A stretch of 64,000 bases of DNA from Pseudaminobacter salicylatoxidans (GTDB taxonomy: Bacteria; Pseudomonadota; Alphaproteobacteria; Rhizobiales; Rhizobiaceae), in the NCBI RefSeq assembly GCF_003148475.1, contig NZ_QGGG01000021.1, positions 1-64,000 on the forward strand, read 5' to 3'. This document shows positions 8,745 to 19,886 of the stretch, one piece after another. The notes beneath the pieces were generated by a model. The model made no database searches and had not been told where the DNA came from. It was given only the letters and a program-made list of their open reading frames with translations. Positions within the stretch are counted from its first letter, which is position 1; each line of letters begins with the position of its first letter. The translations under genes and the position numbers were made by a program.

Positions 8745-8780
8745 TTGGGCAAGTATCGGAAATGCAAGCGCTTCACGTTG

Positions 8781-8936
8781 CCCCCCTGTATCCTGCCGGA
8801 CATCTCCCCCACAAGGAAAGAGATCACTCGGCCGCATTCATGCCCCTTCGCTTGCAACGCTGGAGGTTGGCGAAAGCCGAAGTGATAGCCAATCTCCCCC
8901 CTTGTGGGGGAGATGTCCGGCAGGACAGAGGGGGGT
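8781..8936. repeat. Long inverted intergenic repeat (rhizobial mosaic-element type)
   Basis: Two arms of about 35 bp (8781-8815 and 8899-8936) are near-perfect reverse complements built on CCTGCCGGACATCTCCCC and its complement, around an 83-bp centre. Such palindromes are frequent between genes in Mesorhizobium. Transcribed, it would make a very stable stem between the oxidoreductase gene and the ATPase gene of the same operon, and may lower ATPase expression. Confidence 0.8.
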
Positions 8937-8994
8937 ATGAAGAAGCGGGACGATACTTCGGTCACGCCCATCCTCGCGATAATGGAGGCAGCGC

Positions 8995-9999
<1,005 letters not shown>

Positions 10000-10009
10000 G
10001 GACTGCATT

Positions 10010-10145
10010 TTCTCTCCCTTCGACGGGCGCGGGTGAGTTCGTAGCTTGCCCTGATCTGCTGGTGCGGACCCCTCTCCCTCGCCCCATGAAATGGGGGGAG
10101 GTGGCTCGGAAGCGAGACGGAGAGGGATAATTTCGCTGGGGGACT
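10010..10145. repeat. GC-rich mosaic intergenic repeat-like segment
   Basis: Short complementary blocks (CCCTCTCCC and GGAGAGGG types, and a CCCCAT/ATGGGG pair at 10081-10098) resemble degenerate rhizobial intergenic mosaics between convergent ugpC-like and phaR genes. No gene is supported here; it may serve as a transcript end. Confidence 0.35.
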
Positions 10146-10230
10146 GGGCGCTGCCCTCCGCTATGGCTCCGGACGTTCGTCGTCAAAAAACCAAATCGTT
10201 GGCTTTTTGTGCGCTGGCGCGCACCACTCC

Positions 10231-10827
10231 TCACCCCATAGAATCGATCTTGCGCTGCATGGCGGCGATCTGTTCCTTCAGTTCCTGAAGGTCGTCGGCC
10301 TTGGTTTCGCCCTTCTTCTCGGCCTCGCCCTGCGGCGCGGGGTTGCCGCCCTGCGGGAAGGCGGTGAACATGCGCATCGCGTTCTGGAACATCTCCATGT
10401 TGCGGCGCGTCTGTTCTTCCAGCGCCTTCATCGGCGTCATTTTCATCATGTCCATCGGCGCCTTGCCGAAGGCCGATGTCATCTGCTCGCGAAAGCGCTC
10501 CTGCTCCTTGGCGAAGGCAACCATCGACTGTTCGAGGAAGCTCGGCACGATCATCTGCATCTGGTCGCCGTAGAAGGCGATGAGCTGGCGCAGGAACGGG
10601 ATCGGCAGCATGTTCTGGCCGTCCTTGTTCTCCAGCTCGAAGATGATCTGCGTCAGCACCGCATGGGTGATGTCCTCGCCGGACTTGGCGTCCTGCACGC
10701 TGAATTCCTCGCCGCGCTTCACCATCTCGGCGAGATCCTCGAGGGTCACATAGGTGCTGGTCCCCGTATTGTAGAGGCGGCGGTTGGCGTATTTCTTGAT
10801 CACCACCGGATCGTCCTTGGCGGGCAT
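10231..10827 (-). CDS. phaR: Polyhydroxyalkanoate synthesis repressor PhaR
   Basis: 198 residues. The N-terminal PHB-accumulation DNA-binding domain reads [20 protein letters not shown], followed by two PHB-granule-binding segments ([21 protein letters not shown]...). The C-terminus is rich in K, E and Q. PhaR (AniA in Sinorhizobium) binds DNA and nascent PHB granules and represses phasin and its own gene. The start is ATG at 10827 with GGAGG 8 bp upstream, rather than a longer in-frame start. It is divergent from phaA. Confidence 0.93.
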   Translation of the reverse strand: MPAKDDPVVIKKYANRRLYNTGTSTYVTLEDLAEMVKRGEEFSVQDAKSGEDITHAVLTQIIFELENKDGQNMLPIPFLRQLIAFYGDQMQMIVPSFLEQSMVAFAKEQERFREQMTSAFGKAPMDMMKMTPMKALEEQTRRNMEMFQNAMRMFTAFPQGGNPAPQGEAEKKGETKADDLQELKEQIAAMQRKIDSMG

Positions 10828-11123
10828 CAACATCCTCCCCGGCGGCCGGTGTGCGCGCTTTGGCGGGCAGTCCGGCAACGATTGCATTTCAGGTCAGGAT
10901 ATGCGCAAAGCCGCTGCAATTCCAAGCGCTTTGTGCAGTGCGGGATCATTTGGCCGCAAACCGCCGCGAATGCGGGCTTTTCCGCGGCGCCCGCGCTCTT
11001 CGCAATGGCGTAATTCGCCCGCCTTCAACCATTTCCGATTTGACTCGCCCCCGCGAACGGGCAAGAAAAGTCAGTGGAGAGAACTGTGCGGCGCGTCTGC
11101 CGCGAACCATTCTGGAGACGAAA

Positions 11124-12308
11124 ATGTCCGCGTCCAACGCAATCGTAATCGCCAGCGCCGCGCGCACGCCGGTTGGCTCCTTCAACGGCTCCTTTGCGAC
11201 CGTTTCCGCCCACGAACTCGGTGCCGTCGTCATTCGCGAGGCGCTCGCGCGCGCCGGCGTCGAGGCGGCGGAAGTGGACGAGGTCATTCTCGGCCAGGTG
11301 CTGCAGGCCGGGCAGGGCCAGAACCCGGCCCGCCAGGCTTCGATAGCCGCCGGCCTGCCCAAGGAAACCACCGCCTGGAGCCTCAACCAGGTCTGCGGCT
11401 CGGGTCTGCGCGCGGTGGCGCTCGGCATGCAGCAGATCGCCACGGGCGATGCGAAGATCATCGTCGCCGGCGGGCAGGAATCCATGTCGCTGTCGCCGCA
11501 CTGCCAGCATCTGCGCGCCGGCGTGAAGATGGGCGACTTCAAGATGATCGACACCATGATCAAGGACGGCCTGTGGGATGCCTTCAACGGCTACCACATG
11601 GGCAACACCGCCGAGAACGTCGCGCGCCAGTGGCAGCTCACCCGCGAGGATCAGGACGCTTTCGCGCTCGCCTCGCAGAACAAGGCCGAGGCCGCGCAGA
11701 AGGCCGGCAGGTTCAGGGACGAGATCGTGCCGGTCACGGTCAAGGGCCGCAAGGGCGACACGGTGGTCGACCAGGACGAATATATCCGCCACGGCGCCAC
11801 GATGGATGCGATGCAGAAGCTGAAGCCTGCCTTCGACAAGGAAGGCACGGTGACGGCCGGCAATGCCTCGGGCATCAATGACGGCGCGGCCGCACTGGTG
11901 CTGATGACGGAGGCGGAAGCCGCCCGCCGCGGCCTCGCCCCGCTGGCGCGCATCGTTTCCTGGGCCACCGCCGGCGTCGATCCGGCCATCATGGGAAGCG
12001 GCCCCATTCCCGCCTCGCGCAAGGCGCTGGAAAAGGCGGGCTGGAGCGTCGGCGATCTCGATCTGGTCGAGGCCAATGAGGCCTTTGCCGCGCAGGCCTG
12101 CGCGGTCAACAAGGACATGGGTTGGAACCCGGACATCGTCAACGTCAATGGCGGAGCCATCGCCATCGGCCACCCGATCGGTGCCTCGGGCGCGCGCATC
12201 CTCAACACGCTGCTCTACGAGCTGCGCAGGCGCGGCGGAGGCAAGGGGCTCGCCACCCTGTGCATCGGCGGCGGCATGGGTGTGGCCATGTGCGTCGAGG
12301 CGCAATAA
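11124..12308 (+). CDS. phaA: Acetyl-CoA C-acetyltransferase (beta-ketothiolase)
   Basis: 394 residues, the standard biosynthetic thiolase length. The acyl-accepting Cys lies in [11 protein letters not shown] (about residue 89). The C-terminal catalytic motifs [10 protein letters not shown] and [12 protein letters not shown] are intact. It condenses two acetyl-CoA to acetoacetyl-CoA, the first step of PHB synthesis. The ATG at 11124 with GGAGA upstream starts the conserved [17 protein letters not shown]-terminus. A strong terminator separates it from phaB. Confidence 0.95.
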   Translation: MSASNAIVIASAARTPVGSFNGSFATVSAHELGAVVIREALARAGVEAAEVDEVILGQVLQAGQGQNPARQASIAAGLPKETTAWSLNQVCGSGLRAVALGMQQIATGDAKIIVAGGQESMSLSPHCQHLRAGVKMGDFKMIDTMIKDGLWDAFNGYHMGNTAENVARQWQLTREDQDAFALASQNKAEAAQKAGRFRDEIVPVTVKGRKGDTVVDQDEYIRHGATMDAMQKLKPAFDKEGTVTAGNASGINDGAAALVLMTEAEAARRGLAPLARIVSWATAGVDPAIMGSGPIPASRKALEKAGWSVGDLDLVEANEAFAAQACAVNKDMGWNPDIVNVNGGAIAIGHPIGASGARILNTLLYELRRRGGGKGLATLCIGGGMGVAMCVEAQ

Positions 12309-12318
12309 CGAGATCGGG

Positions 12319-12348
12319 ACGGGCGGCTTTAAGCCGCCCGTTTTCGTT
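12319..12348 (+). terminator. Rho-independent terminator after phaA
   Basis: GGGCGGCTTTAAGCCGCCC stem-loop followed by TTTT. It lies 10 bp beyond the phaA stop, so phaB probably has partial read-through or its own promoter in the 130 bp that follow. Confidence 0.85.
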
Positions 12349-12477
12349 TCAGGGACGCCGCTCCGGGAATGGGAGAATGGAATGCCGGTCGAGCGGCCGA
12401 TGAAGAAGAACCGGTGAGCGGAAAATCGTCGCCGGGACATGTCAGGCAAGTCACTGCAGCGCAAAGGGGAACAGGCC

Positions 12478-13200
12478 ATGGCCAGAACAGCAATCGTCAC
12501 CGGCGGCACGCGTGGCATCGGCGCGGCGATTTCGATCGCCTTGAAGACTGCCGGCTACAAGGTGGCCGCCAACTATGCCGGCAACGATGAAGCGGCGGCG
12601 AAGTTCCGCGAGGAAAACGGCATCGCGGTCTACAAATGGTCCGTGGCCGACTACGACGCCTGCGCGGCGGGCATCGCAAAGGTCGAGGCCGAGCTGGGGC
12701 CGGTCGACATCCTCGTCAACAATGCCGGTATCACCCGCGATTCCATGTTCCACAAGATGACGCGCGAGCAGTGGGACGAGGTCATCAACACCAATCTGCA
12801 CGGCGTCTTCAACATGACGCATCCGCTGTGGAGCGGCATGCGCGACCGCAAGTTCGGCCGCGTCATCACCATCTCGTCCATCAATGGCCAGAAGGGGCAG
12901 GCGGGGCAGGTGAACTATTCCGCCTCCAAGGCCGGCGACATCGGCTTCACCAAGGCGCTGGCGCAGGAGGGCGCGCGCGCCGGTATCACGGTCAATGTCA
13001 TCTGCCCCGGCTATATCGCCACCGACATGGTGATGGCGGTGCCGGAAAAGATGCGCGAGGCCATCGTCGCGCAGATCCCGGCCGGTCGTCTCGGCACGCC
13101 GGAGGAGATCGCGCGCTGTGTGCTGTTCCTGGCTTCGGACGACGCCGGCTTCATCACCGGCTCGACCATCACCGCCAATGGCGGACAGTATTTCTGCTGA
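12478..13200 (+). CDS. phaB: Acetoacetyl-CoA reductase
   Basis: 240-residue short-chain dehydrogenase. The NADPH site TGGTRGIGAAIS and the catalytic YSASKAG (Tyr and Lys) are present, with SSINGQKGQ just before. The PGYIATDMV segment is typical of PhaB. It reduces acetoacetyl-CoA to (R)-3-hydroxybutyryl-CoA for PHB polymerase. The start is ATG at 12478 with AAAGGGGA upstream; an in-frame ATG at 12439 would add 13 residues not expected in the family. The polymerase gene phaC is not in the window. Confidence 0.94.
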   Translation: MARTAIVTGGTRGIGAAISIALKTAGYKVAANYAGNDEAAAKFREENGIAVYKWSVADYDACAAGIAKVEAELGPVDILVNNAGITRDSMFHKMTREQWDEVINTNLHGVFNMTHPLWSGMRDRKFGRVITISSINGQKGQAGQVNYSASKAGDIGFTKALAQEGARAGITVNVICPGYIATDMVMAVPEKMREAIVAQIPAGRLGTPEEIARCVLFLASDDAGFITGSTITANGGQYFC

Positions 13201-13201
13201 A

Positions 13202-13245
13202 GCATGATCCCGAAAGGTGCAGACTTTTCGGACAGGGTCATGCCT
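13202..13245. repeat. Rhizobial-type AGCATGATC palindrome
   Basis: AGCATGATCCCGAAA is followed by its imperfect complement TTTTCGGACAGGGTCATGC. I recall this as a frequent intergenic palindrome in Rhizobium, Brucella and Mesorhizobium; not verified here. It sits directly after phaB and before the convergent ABC-F gene, where it may act as a bidirectional 3' end. Confidence 0.55.
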
Positions 13246-13335
13246 GAAAAGCCATGACTTGGAGAGGGGCGGCATGTCTCCCCATGCCGGTTTCCCGGAA
13301 GCGTCCCGGGAGCGGGTGAGGCAGGTCCGGCGCGC

Positions 13336-15159
13336 TCAGTTCGCGCCGGATTCCAGTTCCTCGCGCAGCATCTCCAGCTCCAGCCACTCGTCTTCCATGG
13401 TGGCGAGCGAAGCACGCTCCTTGTCGAGCGCCGCAATGGTCTTCTGAAACCCTTTCGGGTCGCGCTCGTAGAAAGCCGGGTCGGCGATGTGGTTTTCCAG
13501 CTCGGCGATGGAAGCCGAAACCGCCGCCATCTTCGAGGGCAGGTTTTCGAGCGCGAATTTCTGCTTGAACGAGAGCTTTTTTGCCGCCGCCTTGGGCGCT
13601 GATCCGGCGGCTTCCGCGCGCGGCGTCTCGGTCTGCTGCTTGCGCGCATCGCGGCGGTCGTTCAGCCGCGTGCCGCCACGCTGGGCCAGCATGTCGGAAT
13701 AGCCGCCGGCATATTCCAGCCAGCGCCCGTCGCCCTCCGGCGCGATCACGCTGGTCACGGTGCGGTCAAGGAAGTCGCGGTCGTGGCTGACGAGGATGAC
13801 CGTGCCGGCAAAACCCGCCACCAGCTCCTGCAAGAGTTCCAGCGTTTCCATGTCGAGGTCGTTGGTCGGCTCGTCGAGCACCAGCAGGTTCGCCGGCCGC
13901 GCCAGCACGCGCGCAAGCAGCAGCCGCGCCCGCTCCCCGCCGGAAAGCTCGCGCACCGGCGTGCGCGCCTGCTCGGGCTTGAACAGAAAGTCCTTCATGT
14001 AGGAGACGACGTGGCGCTGCTCGCCATTGATGACGAGGCTTTCACCGCGCCCGTCGGTCAGGTAGTTCGCCAGCGTCTCCTGCGGATCGACCGCCTCGCG
14101 CTTCTGGTCGAGCGTGGCGACCTCCAGATTGGTGCCGAGGCGGATGCTGCCCGCGTCGGGCGCCAGTTCGCCGGTCAGCATTTTCAGCAGCGTCGTCTTG
14201 CCGGCTCCATTGGGGCCGACAAGACCGATGCGGTCGCCGCGCTGGATGCGCGTGGAAAAATCCTTCACGACCGTCAGGTCGTCAAAACTTTTCGAGATGT
14301 TTTTTGCCTCGATCACCAGCTTGCCGGATTCGGTCGCGTCGCTGGCCACCATCATGGCCGTACCCTCGGCACCACGATGATTGCGAAAACGCTGGCGCAT
14401 GTCCTGCAACTCGCCCAGCCGGCGCATGTTGCGCTTGCGCCGCGCGGTCACGCCATAGCGCAGCCAGTGCTCCTCGCGCACGATCTGGCGGCCGAGCTTG
14501 TGCTGCTCGCGCTCCTCTTCTTCCAGCACTGCATCGCGCCATTCCTCGAAATGGGCAAAGCCCTTTTCCAGCCGGCGCGTCTGGCCGCGATCGAGCCAGA
14601 CCGTGGCCTTCGACACGCGTTCGAGAAAACGGCGGTCGTGCGAAATCACGATCAGCGCCGAGGAAGAGCGTACAAGCTCGTCCTCCAGCCATTCGATGGT
14701 TTTCAGGTCGAGATGGTTGGTCGGCTCATCGAGCAGCAATATGTCGGGCTCCGGGGCCATGACGCGCGCGAGTGCGGCGCGGCGCGCCTCGCCGCCGGAG
14801 AGGTCGTCGGGGCGCTCGTCGCCGGTGAGGCCGAGATGTTCGAGCAGGTAGGTAGCGCGATAGGGATCGTCGGCCGGCCCAAGCCCCGCCTCGACATAGG
14901 CGCGCGCAGTCGCAAAGCCGTCCATGTCCGGTGCCTGCGGCAGATAGCGGATGGTGGCCGTGGGCTGACGGAACACCTCGCCGTCCTGCGCGTCGACCAT
15001 GCCGGCGGCGATTTTCAGCAGCGTCGACTTGCCCGACCCGTTGCGGCCGACCAGTGCGATGCGGTCGCCGGCCGCAGCCGCCAGCGAGGCTCCATCGAGC
15101 AGCGGCGTGCCGCCGAAGGTCAGCTTGATGCCGTCGAGATTGAGAAGCGGTGGCGCCAT
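13336..15159 (-). CDS. ABC-F family ATPase (Uup/EttA-like ribosome-associated protein)
   Basis: 607 residues with two fused ABC domains and no membrane spans. Walker A motifs are GRNGSGKST (about residue 37) and GPNGAGKTT (about 320), with signature motifs LSGGEARRAALARV and LSGGERARLLLARV. A basic linker between the domains (HWLRYGVTARRKRNMRR) resembles the P-site tRNA-interaction motif. The C-terminus is a coiled coil (about 530-607) as in Uup. ABC-F proteins act on the ribosome during translation. Antibiotic resistance is not indicated by anything seen. It is a single gene. Confidence 0.9.
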   Translation of the reverse strand: MAPPLLNLDGIKLTFGGTPLLDGASLAAAAGDRIALVGRNGSGKSTLLKIAAGMVDAQDGEVFRQPTATIRYLPQAPDMDGFATARAYVEAGLGPADDPYRATYLLEHLGLTGDERPDDLSGGEARRAALARVMAPEPDILLLDEPTNHLDLKTIEWLEDELVRSSSALIVISHDRRFLERVSKATVWLDRGQTRRLEKGFAHFEEWRDAVLEEEEREQHKLGRQIVREEHWLRYGVTARRKRNMRRLGELQDMRQRFRNHRGAEGTAMMVASDATESGKLVIEAKNISKSFDDLTVVKDFSTRIQRGDRIGLVGPNGAGKTTLLKMLTGELAPDAGSIRLGTNLEVATLDQKREAVDPQETLANYLTDGRGESLVINGEQRHVVSYMKDFLFKPEQARTPVRELSGGERARLLLARVLARPANLLVLDEPTNDLDMETLELLQELVAGFAGTVILVSHDRDFLDRTVTSVIAPEGDGRWLEYAGGYSDMLAQRGGTRLNDRRDARKQQTETPRAEAAGSAPKAAAKKLSFKQKFALENLPSKMAAVSASIAELENHIADPAFYERDPKGFQKTIAALDKERASLATMEDEWLELEMLREELESGAN

Positions 15160-15184
15160 CAGGTGGTTTCCTTCACAGATATCG

Positions 15185-15258
15185 AAGCACCCCCCTCACG
15201 GGTTTGCAGCGCAAACAACCGCGAGGTGGTCCCAAGGGCCGGTGAGGGGGAGATGATG
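15185..15258. repeat. Short GC-rich palindromic intergenic segment
   Basis: CACCCCCCTCACGG near 15188 and CCGGTGAGGGGGAG near 15240 are imperfect inverted copies around a 40-bp centre. It is a mosaic-type intergenic palindrome between the ABC-F gene and thiN, both leftward. Confidence 0.4.
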
Positions 15259-15291
15259 AAATGTCTCATGACGCCGGAGAGCTCTTGCCGT

Positions 15292-15921
15292 TCAACCCGG
15301 ATGCGCCACGAGGATCGCGCGGCCGCGCTTCAGCGAAATGCGCAATGTGCCGCGCACTTCGTTGGACAGCGTAAGCGATGAGCCGAATGGCACCTCGACG
15401 CGGTCGAGCGGCCATTTGGCACCCTCTTCGGTGAGGCCGGATAGCTCCGAGAAAGCCAGTATCGAAAACAGCGTGCCATCCGGATAATCGAAGGTGGTGG
15501 TGCCCGGCAGCACGGGGCTGCCTTCCTGCGTGCCGCCGGTCAGCAGGGTCGGCGTGCGGGCTTCGGCCAGCCGCAGCGCAAGCGCCAGATGCAGGAAGGC
15601 ATGGTCGGCGCGCGGGCCGCCGAAGGCGCCCGCCAGCACCAGCGATGTCGCCCCCAGTTCCAGCGCCGCGGCTACCGCCAGTTCGCCGTCGGTCATGTCC
15701 TTGTCGGAGGAGAAGCTGCGCCTTTCGACGTCGGCATAACGTTCGCAAAGCTCCTGTGGCGTGGAATCGAAATCGCCCACCCAAAGCTCCGGCGTCACGC
15801 CCAGCGTTGCGGCGTGGCGGATGCCGGAATCGGCCGCGATCACGCGCGCGTCCACGATCTGCGCGTCGAGACGCGCGGTGCGGGCGAGATCGCCGCCAAG
15901 CAGGATGAGAAATCGGCTCAT
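15292..15921 (-). CDS. thiN: Thiamine diphosphokinase
   Basis: 209 residues. It begins FLILLGGDLARTARLDA, then IAADSGIRHA and the metal/pyrophosphate motif WVGDFDS typical of thiamine pyrophosphokinase; SDKDMTDGELAV follows. It transfers pyrophosphate from ATP to thiamine, giving TPP in the cytosol. It is divergent from the TPP-riboswitch-controlled thiBPQ importer, so imported thiamine is activated by the neighbouring gene's product. The gene itself lies on the opposite strand from the riboswitch and shows no copy of it. Confidence 0.88.
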   Translation of the reverse strand: MSRFLILLGGDLARTARLDAQIVDARVIAADSGIRHAATLGVTPELWVGDFDSTPQELCERYADVERRSFSSDKDMTDGELAVAAALELGATSLVLAGAFGGPRADHAFLHLALALRLAEARTPTLLTGGTQEGSPVLPGTTTFDYPDGTLFSILAFSELSGLTEEGAKWPLDRVEVPFGSSLTLSNEVRGTLRISLKRGRAILVAHPG

Positions 15922-16033
15922 GGTGGCTCGCCTCCTATCATGCGCAGGCCCCGGAACGGAAGTGCGGGCGGCGTTGTACCGGCAACAATGCCGCTTGCGT
16001 GCGCATGCACTTCGCCCTATGTCTCATAACGCT

Positions 16034-16136
16034 CTAACGGGGTGCCGGACGCGTTTTCGCGAACCGGCTGAGAGGCCAAGGGGATACCCGGCTAACCCGC
16101 TGAACCTGATCCGGTTTGTACCGGCGGAGGGATTAG
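16034..16136 (+). promoter_or_regulatory. TPP riboswitch (THI element)
   Basis: The conserved pieces appear in order: GGGGTGCCG at about 16039, CTGAGAGGCC at 16068 (the pyrimidine-binding CTGAGA), a GGGGATACCC segment, then AACCTGATCCGG at about 16102 and GGCGGAGGGAT at the 3' side. This is the TPP aptamer layout. It precedes thiB by about 60 nt on the same strand, so it should switch off the thiamine importer when TPP is ample. No U-tract terminator follows, so control of translation start is more likely than termination. Confidence 0.92.
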
Positions 16137-16194
16137 ATGCTTCCGGATGGCCGGCGCTTCAAATTCCCTTGCAACATGTATGGAGGAAGCGCCG

Positions 16195-17196
16195 ATGCGC
16201 ACTTTGTTTTTCTCGCTCGTTTCGTCACTGGCCATTGCCGCCGCCCTGCCGGCATTCGCCGCCGACAAGCTCACCGTCTACACCTATGAGAGCTTCACGG
16301 CCGAATGGGGGCCCGGCCCGCAGGTGAAAAAGGCTTTTGAGGCCGAATGCGGCTGCGAGGTCGATTTCATCTCGGTTGCCGATGGCGTGGCGCTGCTCAA
16401 CCGCGTCAAGCTCGAAGGCAAGTCGACCAAGGCCGACATCGTGCTCGGTCTCGACACCAACCTCACCGCCGAAGCCAGGGCCACGGGCCTGTTCGCTCCC
16501 TCTGGCGTCGATCTTGCCGCTGTGAAGGTGCCGGGCGGTTGGAGCGACGACATGTTCGTGCCTTACGACTACGGCTATTTCGCCGTCATCTACAACACCG
16601 AGACGCTGAAGAATCCGCCCAAAAGCCTGAAGGATCTGGTCGATGGCGATGCCAGCGAAAAGATTGCCATTCAGGACCCGCGCACTTCCACGCCGGGGCT
16701 GGGCCTGCTGCTCTGGGTCAAGGCGGTCTATGGCGACAAGGCCCCCGAAGCCTGGGCCAGGCTGAAGGACCGCGTGCTGACGGTGACGCCGGGCTGGAGC
16801 GAAGCCTATGGCCTGTTCACCAAGGGCGAGGCGCCGATGGTGCTGTCCTATACCACCTCGCCCGCCTATCACATGATCGCGGAAAAGACCGACAAATATC
16901 AGGCCGCGCCGTTCGAGGAAGGCCACTACCTGCAGGTCGAGGTCGCCGGCATCACCGCCGCCGGCGCGCAAAATCCGCTGGCGAAAAAGTTCATGGACTT
17001 CATGACCGGTCCCGGCTTCCAGGACGCAATCCCCGAAACCAACTGGATGTTCCCGGCCGGCAAGACCGACAAGCCGCTCGATCCCGCTTTCGACAAGCTG
17101 GTGAAGCCGGCCAGGACGCTGCAGATCAGTGCCGAGGACGTCGCCGCCAACCGCAAGGCCTGGGTGGACGAGTGGCTTGGCGTGATGAGCAAGTGA
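16195..17196 (+). CDS. thiB: Thiamine/TPP ABC transporter periplasmic binding protein
   Basis: 333 residues. The signal peptide [22 protein letters not shown] is cleaved before [33 protein letters not shown] and C...V.F are typical of TbpA/ThiB, with aromatic segments NWMFP and [25 protein letters not shown] near the ligand site. The start ATG at 16195 has GGAGG 9 bp upstream; in-frame ATGs upstream are less likely. Expression should follow TPP through the riboswitch. Confidence 0.93.
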   Translation: MRTLFFSLVSSLAIAAALPAFAADKLTVYTYESFTAEWGPGPQVKKAFEAECGCEVDFISVADGVALLNRVKLEGKSTKADIVLGLDTNLTAEARATGLFAPSGVDLAAVKVPGGWSDDMFVPYDYGYFAVIYNTETLKNPPKSLKDLVDGDASEKIAIQDPRTSTPGLGLLLWVKAVYGDKAPEAWARLKDRVLTVTPGWSEAYGLFTKGEAPMVLSYTTSPAYHMIAEKTDKYQAAPFEEGHYLQVEVAGITAAGAQNPLAKKFMDFMTGPGFQDAIPETNWMFPAGKTDKPLDPAFDKLVKPARTLQISAEDVAANRKAWVDEWLGVMSK

Positions 17197-17201
17197 GCGT
17201 C

Positions 17202-17345
17202 TTACCCTCCCTTTTGGGGGGGCGATCGCGAAGCGCGGGGTGGATTATGATGAAATGAGCACTTCTATCGAACCCCCACCCCGGTTCGCTCACACCGCTT
17301 CGCGGCACGGGCTTTTTTACCCTCCTCACAAGCGGGAGGGTAGGG
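17202..17345. repeat. Mosaic palindromic repeat inside the thiBP operon, reading into thiP
   Basis: The outer arms TACCCTCCCTTTTGGGGG (17203) and CTCACAAGCGGGAGGGTA (17325) are complementary, and the inner blocks GCGAAGCGCGGGGTGG and CCACCCCGG...CCGCTTCGCG also pair. The layout is that of rhizobial intergenic mosaic elements. Its right half is translated as the thiP N-terminus. Confidence 0.7.
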
Positions 17346-18952
17346 TCGGCGATTCCCGCATTGCCGCCGGCGTCATCGCGCTGGTAGCCATCGCCGTCCT
17401 CATCGGCGGCGCTTTTGTAGGCCTCATCCTGGAAGGCATCAACGATCTTTCAGGCGCGATCGCCGCCTTCGACGGCTATCTCTTCCGTGTGGCGCGTTTC
17501 ACGCTGTGGCAGGCGTTGCTGTCGACGTCGCTGTCCGTCATCCCGGCGCTGTTCGTCGCCCGCGCGCTGTCGCGGCATCCGAGCTTTCGGGGACGCGGGC
17601 TGATACTGCGCCTGTTTGCGGTGCCCTTGGCATTGCCGGCCATCGTGGTGGCGCTCGGCGTGCTTGCGCTCTACGGCCGGGCCGGCTATTTCGCCGGCCT
17701 GCTGTCACAAATCTCGGGCGAAGGCTGGCCGGGCATCTATGGCCTGTCGGGCATTCTGGTGGCGCACGTGTTCTTCAACCTGCCGCTGGCCACGCGCCTG
17801 TTTCTCGAAGCGCTGAACACGGTGCCGGCCGACCAGTGGCGGTTGGCAAGCCAGCTCGGCATGGGCGCGCGCGCCGGCTTCCGGCTGATCGAGTGGCCTG
17901 CCTTGCGCGCCAGTCTGCCGGGTGTGGCAGGGCTGGTATTCATGCTGTGCATCACCTCCTTCACCATCGTGCTGACGCTGGGCGGCGGCCCGCGCGCCAC
18001 CACGCTGGAAGTGGCGATCTACCAGTCCCTGCGCTTCGACTTCGATCCGGCGCGCGCGGTGGCGCTGACGCTGCTGCAAATCGTACTCACAATGGCGGTC
18101 GTCGCCGCCTTGATGCGGCTTGGCGCCAATGTGACGGGCGATGCCAATCTCTCGGTGGTGCCGCGCCGCCATATTCCGATAAGCCGAGGCGGGACGGCGC
18201 TCGACGCGCTGTTGATCGCGCTGGCCCTGGCCTTCGTCGCCGGGCCGATGCTGGCGACCATTTTCTCCGGGCTGGAGGCCGATCTGGCGCGGCTTGCCGG
18301 CGAGGCGGCCGTGCGGCGCGCGGCTGCAACCAGCCTGATCCTCGCCTGCCTGTCGGCGCTGCTGTGCGTGGCGCTGACGGCAGCGCTCACGATGGCGCGT
18401 CGGGCGCTGGCGCTGAAGCGCGGCGCGAATGGCCCGAGAGCCCTGCTGGAGCGGATGACCGACACCGGCGCCGGCTTCGTGCTGGTGGTGCCGCCCATCG
18501 TCATCGGCGCGGGCTGGTTCGTGCTTCTGCGCCATGCGGGGGACGTCTTCGCACTGGCGCCGGTCATGGTGGTGACGGTCAATGCGGTGATGGCGATGCC
18601 GTTCGCGCTGCGCGCCGTGCGCCCGGCCTATGATGCGGCAAGCGAGCGGCACGAGCGGCTTTGCGCGCAGCTGGGCGTTGCCGGCTGGAACCGCCTGCGG
18701 CTGATAGAATGGCCGGTGCTGCGGCGCCCGCTTTCCACCGGCTTTGCCTTTGCCATGGCGTTGTCGCTCGGCGATCTTGGCGTCATTGCGCTGTTCGGCA
18801 GCGATTCGGTGCAGACGCTGCCCTATCTGCTGCTGGCGCGCATGGGCAGCTATCGTACCGCCGACGCCGCCGGCATCGCCCTGTTTCTCGGCATTCTCTG
18901 TCTTGCGCTGATGGCGTTGGCCGACCGGCTTGGAAAGGAAACCGCCAGATGA
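17255..18952 (+). CDS. thiP: Thiamine/TPP ABC transporter permease (fused two-domain)
   Basis: 565 residues with about twelve spans in two homologous halves, each with an EAA-like loop: [34 protein letters not shown] in the first and [26 protein letters not shown] in the second (split here only to show key residues). It is the membrane component for thiamine uptake. The only ATG before the first span is at 17255 (a GTG at 17240 is also possible), inside a palindromic repeat, so about 30 N-terminal residues are repeat-encoded. It overlaps thiQ by an ATGA. Confidence 0.9.
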   Translation: MSTSIEPPPRFAHTASRHGLFYPPHKREGRVGDSRIAAGVIALVAIAVLIGGAFVGLILEGINDLSGAIAAFDGYLFRVARFTLWQALLSTSLSVIPALFVARALSRHPSFRGRGLILRLFAVPLALPAIVVALGVLALYGRAGYFAGLLSQISGEGWPGIYGLSGILVAHVFFNLPLATRLFLEALNTVPADQWRLASQLGMGARAGFRLIEWPALRASLPGVAGLVFMLCITSFTIVLTLGGGPRATTLEVAIYQSLRFDFDPARAVALTLLQIVLTMAVVAALMRLGANVTGDANLSVVPRRHIPISRGGTALDALLIALALAFVAGPMLATIFSGLEADLARLAGEAAVRRAAATSLILACLSALLCVALTAALTMARRALALKRGANGPRALLERMTDTGAGFVLVVPPIVIGAGWFVLLRHAGDVFALAPVMVVTVNAVMAMPFALRAVRPAYDAASERHERLCAQLGVAGWNRLRLIEWPVLRRPLSTGFAFAMALSLGDLGVIALFGSDSVQTLPYLLLARMGSYRTADAAGIALFLGILCLALMALADRLGKETAR

Positions 18953-19689
18953 TCCCGCAGCCCAAGGGCGCAGCAGACATCGTGCTCGATGATGTCGCCT
19001 TCACCTATGAAGACATGCACATGCTGTTCGACGTGACGATGAAGGCGGGCGGTATCATCAGTGTCATGGGCGCGAGCGGGTCGGGTAAATCCACCTTGCT
19101 CAACCTCATCGCCGGCTTTGAAAGGCCCGATTCCGGGCGCGTTCTCATCGGCGGCGCGGATGTCACCGATATGCCGCCCTCGGCGCGTCCGGTGTCGATG
19201 GTGTTCCAGGAAAACAACCTGTTCGCGCACCTGACCGTCGAGCAGAATGTCGGGCTCGGCCGCTCGCCCGCCCTGAGGCTGACCGACGCCGACCGCGTCG
19301 AAATTTCCGACGCGCTTGCCCGCACCGGCCTTGCCGGCAAGGAAAAGCGCCTGCCGCGCGAGCTTTCCGGCGGCGAGCGCCAGCGCGTGGCCCTGGCTCG
19401 CGTGCTGGTGCGTGACCGGCCGGTGCTGCTGCTCGACGAGCCCTTTGCCTCGCTCGGACCGGGCCTGCGAGAGGATATGGTCGATCTCGTCATGGCCGTG
19501 CATGCCGAACGTGGCATGACTGTGGTTTTTGTGACACACCAACCGGAGGATGCAAGGCGAATTGGCGGAAATCTGCTGTTTCTGGAGCATGGAAGGGTGG
19601 TTGCCGAGGGAAAAACGGCCACATTTTTCGGCAAGGATGGCCCCGAAGCCTTCCAACGCTATATGGGAACGGGTGGTGCCTCCGCATAA
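18949..19689 (+). CDS. thiQ: Thiamine/TPP ABC transporter ATP-binding protein
   Basis: 246 residues. Walker [11 protein letters not shown]-loop [13 protein letters not shown], signature [16 protein letters not shown], Walker [15 protein letters not shown] and the histidine in VTHQPEDA are intact. The small size without a regulatory C-terminal domain fits ThiQ. The start codon overlaps the thiP stop (ATGA), giving translational coupling. It ends the riboswitch-controlled operon. Confidence 0.93.
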   Translation: MIPQPKGAADIVLDDVAFTYEDMHMLFDVTMKAGGIISVMGASGSGKSTLLNLIAGFERPDSGRVLIGGADVTDMPPSARPVSMVFQENNLFAHLTVEQNVGLGRSPALRLTDADRVEISDALARTGLAGKEKRLPRELSGGERQRVALARVLVRDRPVLLLDEPFASLGPGLREDMVDLVMAVHAERGMTVVFVTHQPEDARRIGGNLLFLEHGRVVAEGKTATFFGKDGPEAFQRYMGTGGASA

Positions 19690-19886
19690 AGCCGGAGAAA
19701 TGCCCGGAAGCGGACATAATTTGTGGTCACAGCACCGTCATGGACTGCCGGGAATTCTTGTCTTGCCAGGAGGACTATGGCTAGGTCCGAACGATAACGG
19801 TTCGTGATGCATCGCGGCCGTTGTGTGACGAAAGGAATGCGGCTCTGTCGATCTGCCTGATCCCTGCCGGAGAATTGCTCTCGCCG

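Noticed and set aside
8781-8936. Long inverted repeat as an insertion sequence
   Set aside because: No transposase and no target duplication; the centre is non-coding. It is better described as a rhizobial-type intergenic palindrome.
10828-10887. 20-residue N-terminal extension of PhaR
   Set aside because: The ATG at 10827 has a GGAGG site and the conserved N-terminus; the extension does not match the family.
13783-15381. Plus-strand open frame of 532 codons opposite the ABC-F gene
   Set aside because: Antisense of a well-supported ABC-F ATPase; composition (H, Q, R, A) is typical of a shadow frame in GC-rich DNA.
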